Shown piece by piece: positions 24,125 through 32,520 of a DNA stretch of 64,000 bases. The translations under genes and the position numbers were made by a program. The DNA is from an uncultured Oscillospiraceae bacterium (GTDB lineage Bacteria; Bacillota; Clostridia; Oscillospirales; Oscillospiraceae), in assembly GCA_910587255.1 (NCBI GenBank), contig CAJUKT010000048.1, forward strand, positions 62,001 to 126,000, given 5' to 3'. Below the pieces are notes generated by a model, which was not told where the DNA came from, did not search any database, and worked only from the letters and a program-made list of their open reading frames with translations. Numbering within the stretch: position 1 is the stretch's first letter; every line of letters begins with the position of its first letter.

Positions 24125-24475
24125 ATGTTTATCATCAATGAAAATGAGCGGGAGTACCGTTTCGGCGAGAGCGGCCCCAAGTATCTCATGAAGGGCCCCC
24201 GGATGAACTTCGCCCTGGTGCGCTTCCGCCCCGGCGAGGACTTCCAGGCCCATTACCACAATATCATGGAAGAGGATTTCTTCATCCTGGAGGGCAAGGT
24301 GGATATCGTCGTGGACGGCGTGAAGCACGTGCTCGGGGTGGGCGACCTGATCCACATTGAGCCCGGCGAGGTCCACTACGTCAAGAACGCCTATGACGTG
24401 CCGGTGAAAATGGTGTCCACCCTGGCCCCCTATCAGGAGACGGACAAGGTGAACGTGGACAACCCCACATACTAG
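24125..24475 (+). CDS. Single-domain cupin in the AI-2 cluster
   Basis: This 116-residue cupin has motif 1, FQAHYHNIMEEDFFILEGKVDIV, with two His and a Glu as likely metal ligands, and motif 2, GDLIHIEPGEVHYVKN, with the third His. It follows lsrK in the same orientation with a GGAGGAGAA ribosome site. Cupins include sugar-phosphate isomerases. In this locus LsrG, the phospho-DPD isomerase, is missing, so the cupin is a candidate functional substitute. A binding or stress-related role is also possible. Its stop codon lies inside the partial inverted-repeat element that follows. Confidence 0.8.
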   Translation: MFIINENEREYRFGESGPKYLMKGPRMNFALVRFRPGEDFQAHYHNIMEEDFFILEGKVDIVVDGVKHVLGVGDLIHIEPGEVHYVKNAYDVPVKMVSTLAPYQETDKVNVDNPTY

Positions 24476-24517
24476 GGCTTGTTTGAAAATTACCAACATG
24501 CCCAAACGGCGGCCCTG
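24471..24517 (+). mobile_element. Partial copy of inverted-repeat element family B
   Basis: ACTAGGGCTTGTTTGAAAATT and the following CCCAAACGGC correspond to the left part of the intact 135-bp element at 43610-43744 with a few substitutions. The right half is missing; a terminator replaces it. The first bases form the cupin stop codon. Confidence 0.7.
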
Positions 24518-24519
24518 AT

Positions 24520-24560
24520 AAAAAGGACCCCGGGCGCTGATTGCGCCCGGGGTCCTTTTT
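24520..24560. terminator. Bidirectional terminator between the cupin and formyltransferase genes
   Basis: An 18-bp perfect stem, AAAAAGGACCCCGGGCGC with GCGCCCGGGGTCCTTTTT, has a 5-nt loop and extra T-rich sequence. It ends both converging transcripts. Confidence 0.93.
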
Positions 24561-24569
24561 TGTTTTCGC

Positions 24570-25346
24570 TCAGCTCAGCCGTCTGGTCCTGTCCGCCCGG
24601 ATGTGCCCGCCCCTCACGGGAAAGGGCCCCGCGCCCGGGACTACCCGGCCCCCGGTCAGCTCCGTCCTGCCCGTCCCGTCCCGGTAGACGCACTCGTAGC
24701 CATAAAAGGCCCGCAGGATGCGGTCCGCCTGGCCAGCGTCCATGTCCGGCGTAACGGTCCAGTCCTGTTCCGTGGGCAGCGGCCAGTACTCCCCCGCCCC
24801 CTGGGGAGACGCCCCCGCCAGCACCTGGGGCAGTCCGCCCACCAGCGCATGGACCATGGCGGGGATTTTGGCGTATACCTTTTTCATATAGGTCTGGTGG
24901 TCCTCCCGCCCGTCCAGGGGAAAACGCTCCTGAAGCAGAATATCCCCCGTGTCGAATTCCGCCGCCATTTTGTGGGCGGTAACGCCGCCAAACTCCGCCC
25001 CCTCCAAAATCAGCCGGGGCATGGGCCACGACCCCCGGCCCACCGGCAGCGGGGTGGGATGGAAATTCACCATGGGGAAGGCGTCCGTGACGGGGGCGCG
25101 GTAGTAATACCCCGCGCACACCAGCAGCTCGCAGCCTTGGCCCGCCAGCCACTCCAGATCGTCCGGGGCGATCCGCTCCAGGGTATGGGGAATCCCCCGT
25201 TCCCGGGCGGTCTTGATGACGGCGGTGTTGGTCTCCGTCACATTGTCCACCGGACAGGTAAACAGCTTCAAAACCCGGCACCCCTCCCCCAGCAGCGCGT
25301 CCAGCACCGGCTTCAGCAGGTCAATACCCAGATAGGCGATCTTCAC
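24570..25346 (-). CDS. Formyltransferase-family protein (10-formyl-THF dependent)
   Basis: This 258-residue protein has the formyl-transferase fold: an N-terminal Rossmann half (VKIAYLGIDLLKPVLDALL), catalytic motif VNFHPTPLPVGRGSWP carrying the Asn and His, and HKMAAEFDTGDILLQ carrying the catalytic Asp. A C-terminal region beyond the core (residues 190-258) resembles the linker/OB area of Fmt or ArnA. It may formylate an amino-sugar or amino acid; it is too short and divergent to call as Fmt. The start is GTG 25346 with AGGGGGAA upstream. It is 19 bases downstream of the ABC exporter, likely the same transcript. Confidence 0.7.
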   Translation of the reverse strand: MKIAYLGIDLLKPVLDALLGEGCRVLKLFTCPVDNVTETNTAVIKTARERGIPHTLERIAPDDLEWLAGQGCELLVCAGYYYRAPVTDAFPMVNFHPTPLPVGRGSWPMPRLILEGAEFGGVTAHKMAAEFDTGDILLQERFPLDGREDHQTYMKKVYAKIPAMVHALVGGLPQVLAGASPQGAGEYWPLPTEQDWTVTPDMDAGQADRILRAFYGYECVYRDGTGRTELTGGRVVPGAGPFPVRGGHIRADRTRRLS

Positions 25347-25365
25347 GGTGTTCCCCCTGTCTCTG

Positions 25366-26964
25366 TCAGCCGCCCGCCGCCATGTCCACCACCTGGTCAA
25401 ACCCCGGCAGCTTTCCGGCGCTGAACTGGTGGGACACCACCAGCAGCGTCCTGTCCCGGATGGACAGCAGCAGGTCTTCAATACGCTCCGCCGTCTCCCC
25501 ATCCAGATTGGCCAGCGGCTCATCCAAGATAAGCAGCTCGGTATCCCGCAGCAGGGCGCGGGCCAGACAGACCCGTTTTTTCTCCCCGCCGGAAAGATTG
25601 GCGCCGCCCTCATCCACCATCCGGTCCAGGGCATCGGGCCGGGCAAAGCGCCCCAGCCCCACGCCGGCCAGCGCCTCCAGCAGCCGCTCCTCCGGGATGT
25701 CCCGGTACATGCTCAGGTTATCCCGCAGGGTGCCGCGAAACAGCACCGCCTCCTGACGCACCACCGTCGCCCTGGCGTAGGGGTCGCCCGACTCGCCCAG
25801 CGGCAAGCCGTCCACGGTGATCTCCCCCGCGTCCGGCTGGTAGTAGCGCAGCAGCAGGTTCACCGCTGTGGTCTTGCCGCAGCCGCTGGGCCCCTTCAGC
25901 AGGTACCGCCCGCCCTTCTTGATGGTGAGGCTGAACCCCTCCAGCACTGTCCCCCGGCCCTCGTAGCCGAAACAGACTTCGCGAAAACGGATATCCTGGC
26001 GCAGCCTGGGGGCCGCGCCCCGCCGGCCGCCCTGGGGCGGCTCGGCAATAAACTCTTCCATCCTCCGGCAGGCGGGCCGGATAGCGAACAGCTGCCGCAC
26101 AATCCCCGCCAGCGAAATGATGGGGTAGGAGAGCTGGTCGATCATGCCGATGGCCACAAAGAAGTCCCCGGCGGAGAAATCTCCCCGGAGCACCAGCCAC
26201 GCCGAACAGGCCAGCACAATGAAATAGGACAGGTAGGACATCAGCGTGGTGATGAGCTGCGCCGCCGCCCCCAGCTTCAAATCGTCCAGCAGCTTTTCCC
26301 CGGCGTTCTGGTTGAGCCGCCGGAAGCGGGCTAGAATCTTGTCCTCCACGGCGAAATTTTTGATGAGTTCGAAGCCGTGGAGCCAGTCTGTCACCCCGGA
26401 CAGCGCCTCTTCCGCCGCCTGGAGGAAGGCCGTCTGCGCCCGCTGGGAGCGCTTTTCGATGAGCTTGGGGATATACAGCGGCGTGGTCAGCAGCGCGATG
26501 GTGAGCAGCGCCACCCGCCAGTCCAGCAAAAACAGCGCCCCGCTGACCAGCACGATCTTAAAGGCGATCTCCCAGAACAGCGGCAGCATACAGAACCGCC
26601 GGGCACGGATGGCGTCCGCCTCGCCGGTGTACTTCGCCGCGTACTCCCCCTGCGTGCGCCCCTTGAAGGCCACGTAGTCCCGCCGCAGGACGCTCTCGAA
26701 CACATCCTGCTTCAGGGCCGTGACGCAGCCCGCAGCGAACCGGTCCCCCAGCCGCCTGTAGAGGTGGAAAAACAGTATCTCGCCCAGAATAAAGCCCGCC
26801 AGGGCCAGGCCGTACCCCAGCGTCCGCACCCCCTGGCCCGCGATGGCGCTGTCCAGCACCTCGCCCTTGAAGAATTGCAGCGCCACCCCGAAGAGACTGG
26901 CGGCGAGCACACTAACCAAAGCCCCTATCAGCCAGGGGCGGTTTTGCCGTTCATATTTTTTCAT
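25366..26964 (-). CDS. ABC exporter, fused membrane and ATPase domains
   Basis: This 532-residue type IV ABC exporter half has six hydrophobic segments in the first 290 residues, then a nucleotide-binding domain with Walker [11 protein letters not shown]-loop VVRQEAVLF, signature NLSGGEKKR, Walker B ELLILDEPLANLD and H-loop VVSHQ. It probably works as a homodimer exporting a peptide, drug or lipid. A consensus promoter, a short leader and a palindrome lie upstream, pointing to regulated expression. Co-occurrence with a formyltransferase raises the possibility of a modified small-molecule substrate, which is speculation. Confidence 0.85.
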   Translation of the reverse strand: MKKYERQNRPWLIGALVSVLAASLFGVALQFFKGEVLDSAIAGQGVRTLGYGLALAGFILGEILFFHLYRRLGDRFAAGCVTALKQDVFESVLRRDYVAFKGRTQGEYAAKYTGEADAIRARRFCMLPLFWEIAFKIVLVSGALFLLDWRVALLTIALLTTPLYIPKLIEKRSQRAQTAFLQAAEEALSGVTDWLHGFELIKNFAVEDKILARFRRLNQNAGEKLLDDLKLGAAAQLITTLMSYLSYFIVLACSAWLVLRGDFSAGDFFVAIGMIDQLSYPIISLAGIVRQLFAIRPACRRMEEFIAEPPQGGRRGAAPRLRQDIRFREVCFGYEGRGTVLEGFSLTIKKGGRYLLKGPSGCGKTTAVNLLLRYYQPDAGEITVDGLPLGESGDPYARATVVRQEAVLFRGTLRDNLSMYRDIPEERLLEALAGVGLGRFARPDALDRMVDEGGANLSGGEKKRVCLARALLRDTELLILDEPLANLDGETAERIEDLLLSIRDRTLLVVSHQFSAGKLPGFDQVVDMAAGG

Positions 26965-27008
26965 TTGGACCTCCTATTGCAGTACGCGATAGAAGGATCA
27001 AATTTTAT

Positions 27009-27031
27009 TTCCTTCTACCGGTTAGAAGGAA
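27009..27031. promoter_or_regulatory. Palindromic operator in the ABC exporter leader
   Basis: TTCCTTCTA (27009-27017) and TAGAAGGAA (27023-27031) are 9-bp perfect arms around CCGGT. A third half-site, TAGAAGGA, starts at 26990. The site is downstream of the promoter, so a bound repressor would block elongation; alternatively the RNA forms a small hairpin. Confidence 0.6.
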
Positions 27032-27116
27032 GTTCTCAATTTCACCATAGCCGTCCCCTTCTCTCCTTTATATGGGGTGGAAAAGGCGCCTTTCCGGCGC
27101 TCTTTTGTCAAGTCTT

Positions 27117-27145
27117 ATTATATCAGCCGGGCCGGATGTTGTCAA
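27117..27145 (-). promoter_or_regulatory. Consensus promoter of the ABC exporter operon
   Basis: On the minus strand TTGACA (27140-27145), 17-bp spacer and TATAAT (27117-27122), a perfect sigma-A match. The leader of about 145 nt contains a short GCGCC/GGCGC hairpin followed by CTTTTCC (27082-27100) and the palindrome at 27009. Confidence 0.88.
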
Positions 27146-27245
27146 ATCCTATTCCCAAAGATCCCGCCCCGTTCCAGGCTGGAAAGCGCCCGCCGGACAC
27201 TCCAAAAACTCGCGACAAAATACCAGGAAAATCCCCTGAAAATGA

Positions 27246-27274
27246 TTGACAAACGGTGGTCAAGCCGCTATTAT
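27246..27274 (+). promoter_or_regulatory. Promoter ahead of structured RNA copy 2 and the pot operon
   Basis: TTGACA (27246-27251), 17-bp spacer and TATTAT (27269-27274). The predicted start, near 27281, is about 18 bases before the first conserved base of the structured RNA, so the RNA is the 5' leader of the pot transcript. Confidence 0.82.
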
Positions 27275-27298
27275 GTATCTCGCTATCCGTGAAGCTCT

Positions 27299-27432
27299 GA
27301 GAAGCGCGAGGGTAGACACATAGGCCCGGATGGACCGGAGTGAGGACAAAAGCCCAAGGCCCACAACGTGGGACTGGATTTTGTCCGAATCGGAGGGAAG
27401 CCGGGCCGTGTATGTGTCCAACCCGAGCGTGA
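27299..27432 (+). ncRNA. Structured RNA copy 2 (HEARO / IsrB omega-RNA-like candidate)
   Basis: It begins GAGAAGCGCGAG and ends CGAGC-GTGA like copy 1. The outer stem is GACACATA (27315-27322) with TATGTGTC (27411-27418), a compensated change from GGCTGGC/GCCAGCC in copy 1. GGCCCGG (27323-27329) pairs with CCGGGCC (27401-27407). An inner stem GGACAAAA with TTTTGTCC and a CCCAC-AAC-GTGGG hairpin differ in sequence but not in layout. It is followed by 74 bases and then potA. No IsrB or HNH gene is nearby. Confidence 0.78.
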
Positions 27433-27506
27433 CAACAAAGCGCGTCTCAGAGACTACAAAAAGGGAGCTGACAAAACACTCATCATTTAGAAATGGGGGA
27501 GGATAC

Positions 27507-28694
27507 ATGTCCAAGGAGCTGATCCGCCTGCGGGACTGTGTGATGTCCTACGGCGACGAGGTCGTGCTCGACCACATCAATCTGTATATCAACGATAAGG
27601 AGTTCCTCACGCTGCTGGGCCCCAGCGGGTGCGGCAAAACAACCACGCTTCGCATCATCGGCGGGTTTTTGTCGCCTACCTCTGGGGACGTATTGTTTGA
27701 CGGCGTGAGGATCAATGATGTCCCGCCCCACAGGCGGACGGTCAACACCGTATTCCAGCGGTACGCCCTGTTCCCACATCTCAACGTGTTTGAGAACGTG
27801 GCCTTCGGCCTGCGCATCCCCAGGACGGACGCCGCCGGGCACAGGATAAAAATCCCCGAGCAGGAGATCCACAGCCGGGTGATGGAGATGCTGGAGACGG
27901 TGAACCTCAAGGGCTTTGAAAAGCGCCCCGTGTCCGCCCTGTCCGGCGGGCAGCAGCAACGGGTGGCCATCGCCCGGGCCCTGGTGAACCGTCCCCGGGT
28001 GCTGCTGCTGGACGAGCCGCTGGGCGCGCTTGACATGCGCCTGCGCAAGGATATGCAGAACGAGCTGAAGCGCATTCAGCAGGAGATGGAGATCACCTTC
28101 ATCTATGTGACCCACGACCAGGAGGAGGCGCTGGCCATGTCCGACACCGTGGTGGTGATGGACGGCGGGCGCATCCAGCAGATCGGCACCCCCGAGGACA
28201 TTTATAACGAGCCGAAAAACGCCTTCGTGGCCGACTTTATCGGCGAGTCCAACATCATCGACGGCATCATGCGCGCCGACGGGGTGGTGGAAATCTTCAA
28301 CCGCAAATTCCAATGCCTGGACAAGGGCTTTGCCAAGGACGAGCCGGTGGACGTGGTCATCCGCCCGGAGGACGTGGACATCGTGGAGGAGGCTGCGGGC
28401 CAGCTGCGGGGCACCGTCACCTCCGTCACATTTAAGGGCGTCCACTACGACACCATCGTGGACTTCTACGGCTTCAAATGGCTCATCCAGACCACCGATT
28501 ACTGCCCGGTGGACAGCCGCATCGGCATCAAGATCGACCCGGACGGCATCCACGTGATGAAAAAGAGCCAGTACTCCGGCCTGTTCGGGGACTACTCCTC
28601 CTACTCCGAGGAGTACGAGGAGCTGGACGTGGTGGAGGACGAGTCCGGCGACGGGGAGGAGAGCGGCTCCCGGGAGGGCGGCCATGAGGAGTAA
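27507..28694 (+). CDS. potA: Spermidine/putrescine import ATPase PotA
   Basis: This 395-residue ABC ATPase of the polyamine/opine/iron class has Walker [10 protein letters not shown], signature [10 protein letters not shown], Walker [13 protein letters not shown] and H-loop YVTHDQEEA, then a C-terminal TOBE regulatory region ([11 protein letters not shown]). The last 25 residues are strongly acidic, an extension not usual for PotA. The ATG follows GGGGGAGGA. It overlaps potB by 11 bases. It powers uptake through PotB and the PotCD fusion. Confidence 0.93.
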   Translation: MSKELIRLRDCVMSYGDEVVLDHINLYINDKEFLTLLGPSGCGKTTTLRIIGGFLSPTSGDVLFDGVRINDVPPHRRTVNTVFQRYALFPHLNVFENVAFGLRIPRTDAAGHRIKIPEQEIHSRVMEMLETVNLKGFEKRPVSALSGGQQQRVAIARALVNRPRVLLLDEPLGALDMRLRKDMQNELKRIQQEMEITFIYVTHDQEEALAMSDTVVVMDGGRIQQIGTPEDIYNEPKNAFVADFIGESNIIDGIMRADGVVEIFNRKFQCLDKGFAKDEPVDVVIRPEDVDIVEEAAGQLRGTVTSVTFKGVHYDTIVDFYGFKWLIQTTDYCPVDSRIGIKIDPDGIHVMKKSQYSGLFGDYSSYSEEYEELDVVEDESGDGEESGSREGGHEE

Positions 28695-29535
28695 GCGCGG
28701 CTGGTTTGCCTTCCCCTACGTGATCTGGATGGCCCTGTTTGTGGTCGTCCCCATCATCATCATGGCGGTGTATGCCTTCACCGCCGCCGACCCCGCCACC
28801 GGCGCCACCCAGGCCACTTTCGGCAACTTTACCGGCATGGGGCTGTACCTGAGCGTATTCCTGCGCTCCTTCTGGCTGGCGGTGCTGGCCACCCTGGTGT
28901 GCCTGCTCATCGGCTACCCGGTGTCCTACTGGATGGCCAAGGAGGGCCCCCGGTTCCAGCGCCTGGCCATGGCCCTCATCATGCTGCCCATGTGGATGAA
29001 CTTCCTGCTGCGCACCTACTCCTGGATGTCCATCCTGGAGAACAACGGCCTTTTGAACCAGCTGTTCCGGGCCGTGGGCCTGCTGGAGCTGCTGGGGCTG
29101 GACCACATCCAGATGATCGGCACCCCCGGGGCGGTGGTGCTGGGCATGGTGTATAACTACCTGCCCTTCATGATCCTGCCTATCTATTCCGTCATCGTCA
29201 AGCTGGACAACTCCCTCATCGAGGCCGCCCGGGACCTGGGGGCGGACGGGGTGCGGGTATTCCGCAAGGTGATCTTCCCCCTGTCCCTGCCGGGCATCCT
29301 GTCCGGGGTGACCATGGTGTTTGTGCCGTCCGTGTCCACGTTTGCCATCTCCAACCTTCTGGGGGGCGGCAACCAGATGATGCTGGGCGACCTCATCGAG
29401 CTGCAATTTTTGGGCGGGGCCTATAATCCCCACCTGGGCGCCGCCATCTCCATGGTGATGATGGTGATCGTCGTGGTGTGCATGGTCGTCATGAACCACT
29501 TCGGCGAGGGCGAGGAACAGGCGGTGATCATGTGA
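28684..29535 (+). CDS. potB: Spermidine/putrescine permease PotB
   Basis: This 283-residue binding-protein-dependent permease has six membrane segments. The coupling EAA loop is in [46 protein letters not shown] is characteristic of PotB. Its start lies inside the end of potA and its stop overlaps the GTG start of potCD, giving a tightly coupled operon. Confidence 0.92.
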   Translation: MRSKRGWFAFPYVIWMALFVVVPIIIMAVYAFTAADPATGATQATFGNFTGMGLYLSVFLRSFWLAVLATLVCLLIGYPVSYWMAKEGPRFQRLAMALIMLPMWMNFLLRTYSWMSILENNGLLNQLFRAVGLLELLGLDHIQMIGTPGAVVLGMVYNYLPFMILPIYSVIVKLDNSLIEAARDLGADGVRVFRKVIFPLSLPGILSGVTMVFVPSVSTFAISNLLGGGNQMMLGDLIELQFLGGAYNPHLGAAISMVMMVIVVVCMVVMNHFGEGEEQAVIM

Positions 29536-31541
29536 AAAGGCAAAGCCGCGTTGGAAGCCGCCTGTTCATCGGCTTGGTGTTCCTGTTTTTGTACCTGCCC
29601 ATTTTCCTGCTCATTGTGTTCTCCTTCAACGCGGGAGATTCCAGCGCCGTGTGGCGGGGCTTCTCCCTGGAGTGGTACTCCGCCCTATTCCAGAACCGCC
29701 TCATCATGGAAAGCCTGTACACCACCCTTTTGGTGTCCCTGCTGGCCACGGCAATCGCCACCGCGGCGGGCACATTCGCCGCCATCGGCCTGTATTCCCT
29801 GTCCAAGCGCCGGCGGGACGCTTTGCTGGTGGTCAACGACATCCCCATGATGAACGCGGACATTGTGACCGGCGTATCCCTGTGCCTGTTCTTTGTGGCC
29901 TTTTTCCAGGGCTGGGGGGCCTTCGCCCAGTGGTTCAACAGCGTCCAGGGCGCGGTGGAGCTGCCCACCCGGCTCACCCTGGGCTTCACCACCATGCTGC
30001 TGGCCCACGTGGCCTTCAATATCCCCTATGTCATCCTCAACGTGGCCCCCAAGCTGCGGCAGATGGATAAAAACCTGGTGGACGCCGCCCAGGATCTGGG
30101 CTGCACCTGGATGCAGGCGTTCTGGAAGGTGATCCTGCCGGAGATCAAGCCGGGCATCGTGTCCGGGGCGCTCATCGCCTTCACCATGTCCATCGACGAC
30201 TTCGTGATCTCCTACTTCACCGCCGGCTCGTCCACCTCCACCCTGGCCATGCGCATCTACTCCATGACCAAAAAGCGCATCACCCCCGAGGTCAACGCCG
30301 TGTCCACGCTGCTGTTTTTGTCGGTGCTGGCCCTGCTGGTGCTCAACAACGTGCGGGAGATCCGCCAGGAGCGCCGGATGGACCGGCAGGAGGTGCGCCC
30401 GCCCTCCTTCCTGGAGCGGCTTTCCATGCGCTTCCACCAGCCCTCCTGGAAGTGGGTCCGCCGGGGCCTTGCCGGGGCCATGGCCTGCGGCTTTATTCTG
30501 GCTGTCGCCCTGCTCAGCGGGGCCGCCTACTCCCAGCCGGTGGTCAACGTGTGCTCCTGGGGCGAGTACATTGACGAGGATCTCATCGCCCAGTTTGAGG
30601 ACGCCACCGGCATCCGGGTGAACTACCAGACCGCTGAGAGCAACGAGGCGCTCTACTCCCTGCTGAAGAGCGGCGGCGCGGACTATGACGTGATCGTCCC
30701 CTCCGACTACATGATCTCCCAGCTCATTGAGGAGGGGATGCTGGAGGAGCTGGACTACAGCCAGATCCCCAACTTTGAGCTCATCGACCAGCGCTTCCGC
30801 AACCTGCCCTACGACCCGGAGAACAAATACACCGTCCCCTACTCCTGGGGCACCCTGGGGCTCATCTACAACGCCAACATGGTGGAGGAGGAGCCGGACA
30901 GCTGGGGGGCGCTCTACGACGAGCAATACGCCGGGAGCGTGCTGCTCATCAACAACTCCCGGGACGCCTTGGCCGCCGCCCTGTTCCATCTGGGCTACTC
31001 GGTGAACACCACCGACGAGCAGGAGATCCGCGAAGCCTTTGAGCTCATCGCCGGGGCCAACCGCCGTGGCGTGTTCCAAGGCAAGGTGATGGACCAGGTG
31101 TTCCAGAAGATGGAGGGCGGAAACGCCGCCATCGCCACCTACTACGCCGGGGATTACCTGTCCATGCTGGACAACCAGGCGGACGATGTGGATTTGCGCT
31201 ACGTCATCCCGGAGGAAGGGGCCAACTGGTTTGTGGACGCCATGTGCGTGCTCAAGGACGCGCCCCACTACGAAAACGCCATGAAGTGGATCAACTTTAT
31301 CGCCTCCACCGACGCCAACCTGGCCAACATGGACTATATCTGGTACGCCTCCCCCAACACCCAGGCGCTGGAGCAGTATCCCGCCTATTACGAGGAGCTG
31401 TACGGCGAGGAGCTTGATCCTGAGCTGTACGAGATCATGGCCGCCCCCGCCCAGGTGCTGGAGCGGTGCGAGATGTACCTGGTGCTCCCCCCCGCCACCC
31501 GGGCACTGTATAACGAGCTCTGGGTCCAGCTGGGCGCCTGA
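29532..31541 (+). CDS. PotC-PotD fusion: permease joined to polyamine-binding protein
   Basis: This 669-residue protein combines a PotC-like permease (residues about 1-275, EAA loop NLVDAAQDLGCTWMQAFWKV) with a PotD-like solute-binding domain (from about residue 337). A cytoplasmic linker (EIRQERRMDRQEVRPPSFLERL) and an extra membrane helix near residue 310-330 place the binding domain outside the cell. The binding domain shows VNVCSWGEYIDEDL, YDVIVPSDYMISQL and VPYSWGTLGLIYN. The fusion tethers one binding domain to each transporter and explains why no separate potD is present. The start is GTG, overlapping the potB stop; a strong terminator follows. Confidence 0.9.
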   Translation: MKRQSRVGSRLFIGLVFLFLYLPIFLLIVFSFNAGDSSAVWRGFSLEWYSALFQNRLIMESLYTTLLVSLLATAIATAAGTFAAIGLYSLSKRRRDALLVVNDIPMMNADIVTGVSLCLFFVAFFQGWGAFAQWFNSVQGAVELPTRLTLGFTTMLLAHVAFNIPYVILNVAPKLRQMDKNLVDAAQDLGCTWMQAFWKVILPEIKPGIVSGALIAFTMSIDDFVISYFTAGSSTSTLAMRIYSMTKKRITPEVNAVSTLLFLSVLALLVLNNVREIRQERRMDRQEVRPPSFLERLSMRFHQPSWKWVRRGLAGAMACGFILAVALLSGAAYSQPVVNVCSWGEYIDEDLIAQFEDATGIRVNYQTAESNEALYSLLKSGGADYDVIVPSDYMISQLIEEGMLEELDYSQIPNFELIDQRFRNLPYDPENKYTVPYSWGTLGLIYNANMVEEEPDSWGALYDEQYAGSVLLINNSRDALAAALFHLGYSVNTTDEQEIREAFELIAGANRRGVFQGKVMDQVFQKMEGGNAAIATYYAGDYLSMLDNQADDVDLRYVIPEEGANWFVDAMCVLKDAPHYENAMKWINFIASTDANLANMDYIWYASPNTQALEQYPAYYEELYGEELDPELYEIMAAPAQVLERCEMYLVLPPATRALYNELWVQLGA

Positions 31542-31547
31542 GCTGCA

Positions 31548-31585
31548 AAAAAACCGCCGGAGCGTTGGCGCCCCGGCGGTTTTTT
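31548..31585 (+). terminator. Terminator of the pot operon
   Basis: AAAAAACCGCCGG (31548-31560) pairs with CCGGCGGTTTTTT (31573-31585), 13 bp, with the terminal T-run built in. Confidence 0.93.
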
Positions 31586-31599
31586 GTGTCCGGCAGGGT

Positions 31600-31628
31600 T
31601 TGACTAATTGCCGATCCTGTTGTATAAT
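31600..31628 (+). promoter_or_regulatory. Promoter of the methyltransferase-vanZ-ecf transcript
   Basis: TTGACT (31600-31605), 17-bp spacer and TATAAT (31623-31628), 32 bases before the methyltransferase start. Confidence 0.85.
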
Positions 31629-31659
31629 ACCTTGATTGTTTATTTCTGGGGGTGAGGCC

Positions 31660-32520
31660 ATGTGGCGCGCTGAGCATTGGACGGATTACGAGCTGCTGGA
31701 CTGCGGCCGGGGCGAGAAGCTGGAGCGCTGGGGGGACAAGCTGCTGGTGCGGCCCGACCCCCAGGCCATCTGGAACACCTCCCGGACCCACCGGGGCTGG
31801 ACGCGCCCCGATGCCCGCTACGCCCGCTCCAGCACCGGCGGCGGCCAGTGGACCGGCAAGGGCGTCCCCCAGCGCTGGCAGGTTCACTACCGCGACCTCA
31901 CGTTTCACGTAGGGCTGATGAATTTCAAGCATACCGGCGTGTTCCCCGAGCAGGCGGCCAACTGGGATTTTGCCCGGGAGCTGATCCAAAACGCGGGCCG
32001 CCCGGTGCGCGTGCTCAACCTGTTTGCCTACACCGGCGGGGCCACCATCGCCTGCGCGGCGGCGGGGGCGGCGGTGTGCCACGTGGACGCGGCAAAAGGC
32101 ATGGTGCAGTGGGCCAAGGACAACGCCCGCTCCTCCGGGCTGGAGGACAGGCCCATCCGCTGGATTGTGGACGACTGCGCCAAGTTTGTGGAGCGGGAAA
32201 TCAGGCGCGGCCGCAGGTACGACGCGGTGATTATGGACCCTCCCTCCTATGGCCGGGGCCCCTCCGGCGAGGTGTGGAAGCTGGAGGACAGCCTGTACCC
32301 CTTCGTGGAGCTGGTGGCCGGGGTGCTGTCCGATGACCCGCTGTTCGTCATTTTAAACTCCTATACCACGGGGCTGGCCCCATCGGTGCTCACCTATATT
32401 CTGCATACAATCATCGGCGGGAAATTCGGCGGGCGCACTGTGTCCGACGAGCTGGGCCTGCCCGTCACCGCCACGGGGCTGACCCTGCCCTGCGGAGCCA
32501 CAGGGCGGTGGACGCGGTAA
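31660..32520 (+). CDS. Class I SAM-dependent methyltransferase, RlmI/RlmK-like
   Basis: This 286-residue protein has motif I VRVLNLFAYTGGATIACAAAGA with the SAM loop, HVDAAKGMVQWAKDNA as the acidic ribose contact, and IMDPPSYGRGPSGEVW as the DPP[YF] catalytic motif of base methyltransferases. It is closest in style to the 23S rRNA (cytosine-C5) methyltransferase group but lacks an N-terminal PUA domain, so the substrate is uncertain. GGGGGTGAGG precedes the ATG. The stop overlaps the ATG of the VanZ-family gene. Confidence 0.75.
   Translation: MWRAEHWTDYELLDCGRGEKLERWGDKLLVRPDPQAIWNTSRTHRGWTRPDARYARSSTGGGQWTGKGVPQRWQVHYRDLTFHVGLMNFKHTGVFPEQAANWDFARELIQNAGRPVRVLNLFAYTGGATIACAAAGAAVCHVDAAKGMVQWAKDNARSSGLEDRPIRWIVDDCAKFVEREIRRGRRYDAVIMDPPSYGRGPSGEVWKLEDSLYPFVELVAGVLSDDPLFVILNSYTTGLAPSVLTYILHTIIGGKFGGRTVSDELGLPVTATGLTLPCGATGRWTR

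Noticed and set aside
24570..25346. Methionyl-tRNA formyltransferase (fmt)
   Set aside because: The core formyltransferase motifs fit, but length, context with an ABC exporter and weak C-terminal similarity do not justify calling it Fmt.
29685..31661. A 658-codon minus-strand frame opposite potCD
   Set aside because: No recognisable domains; composition is that of the reverse complement of GC-rich coding DNA; the plus strand encodes an intact PotCD.
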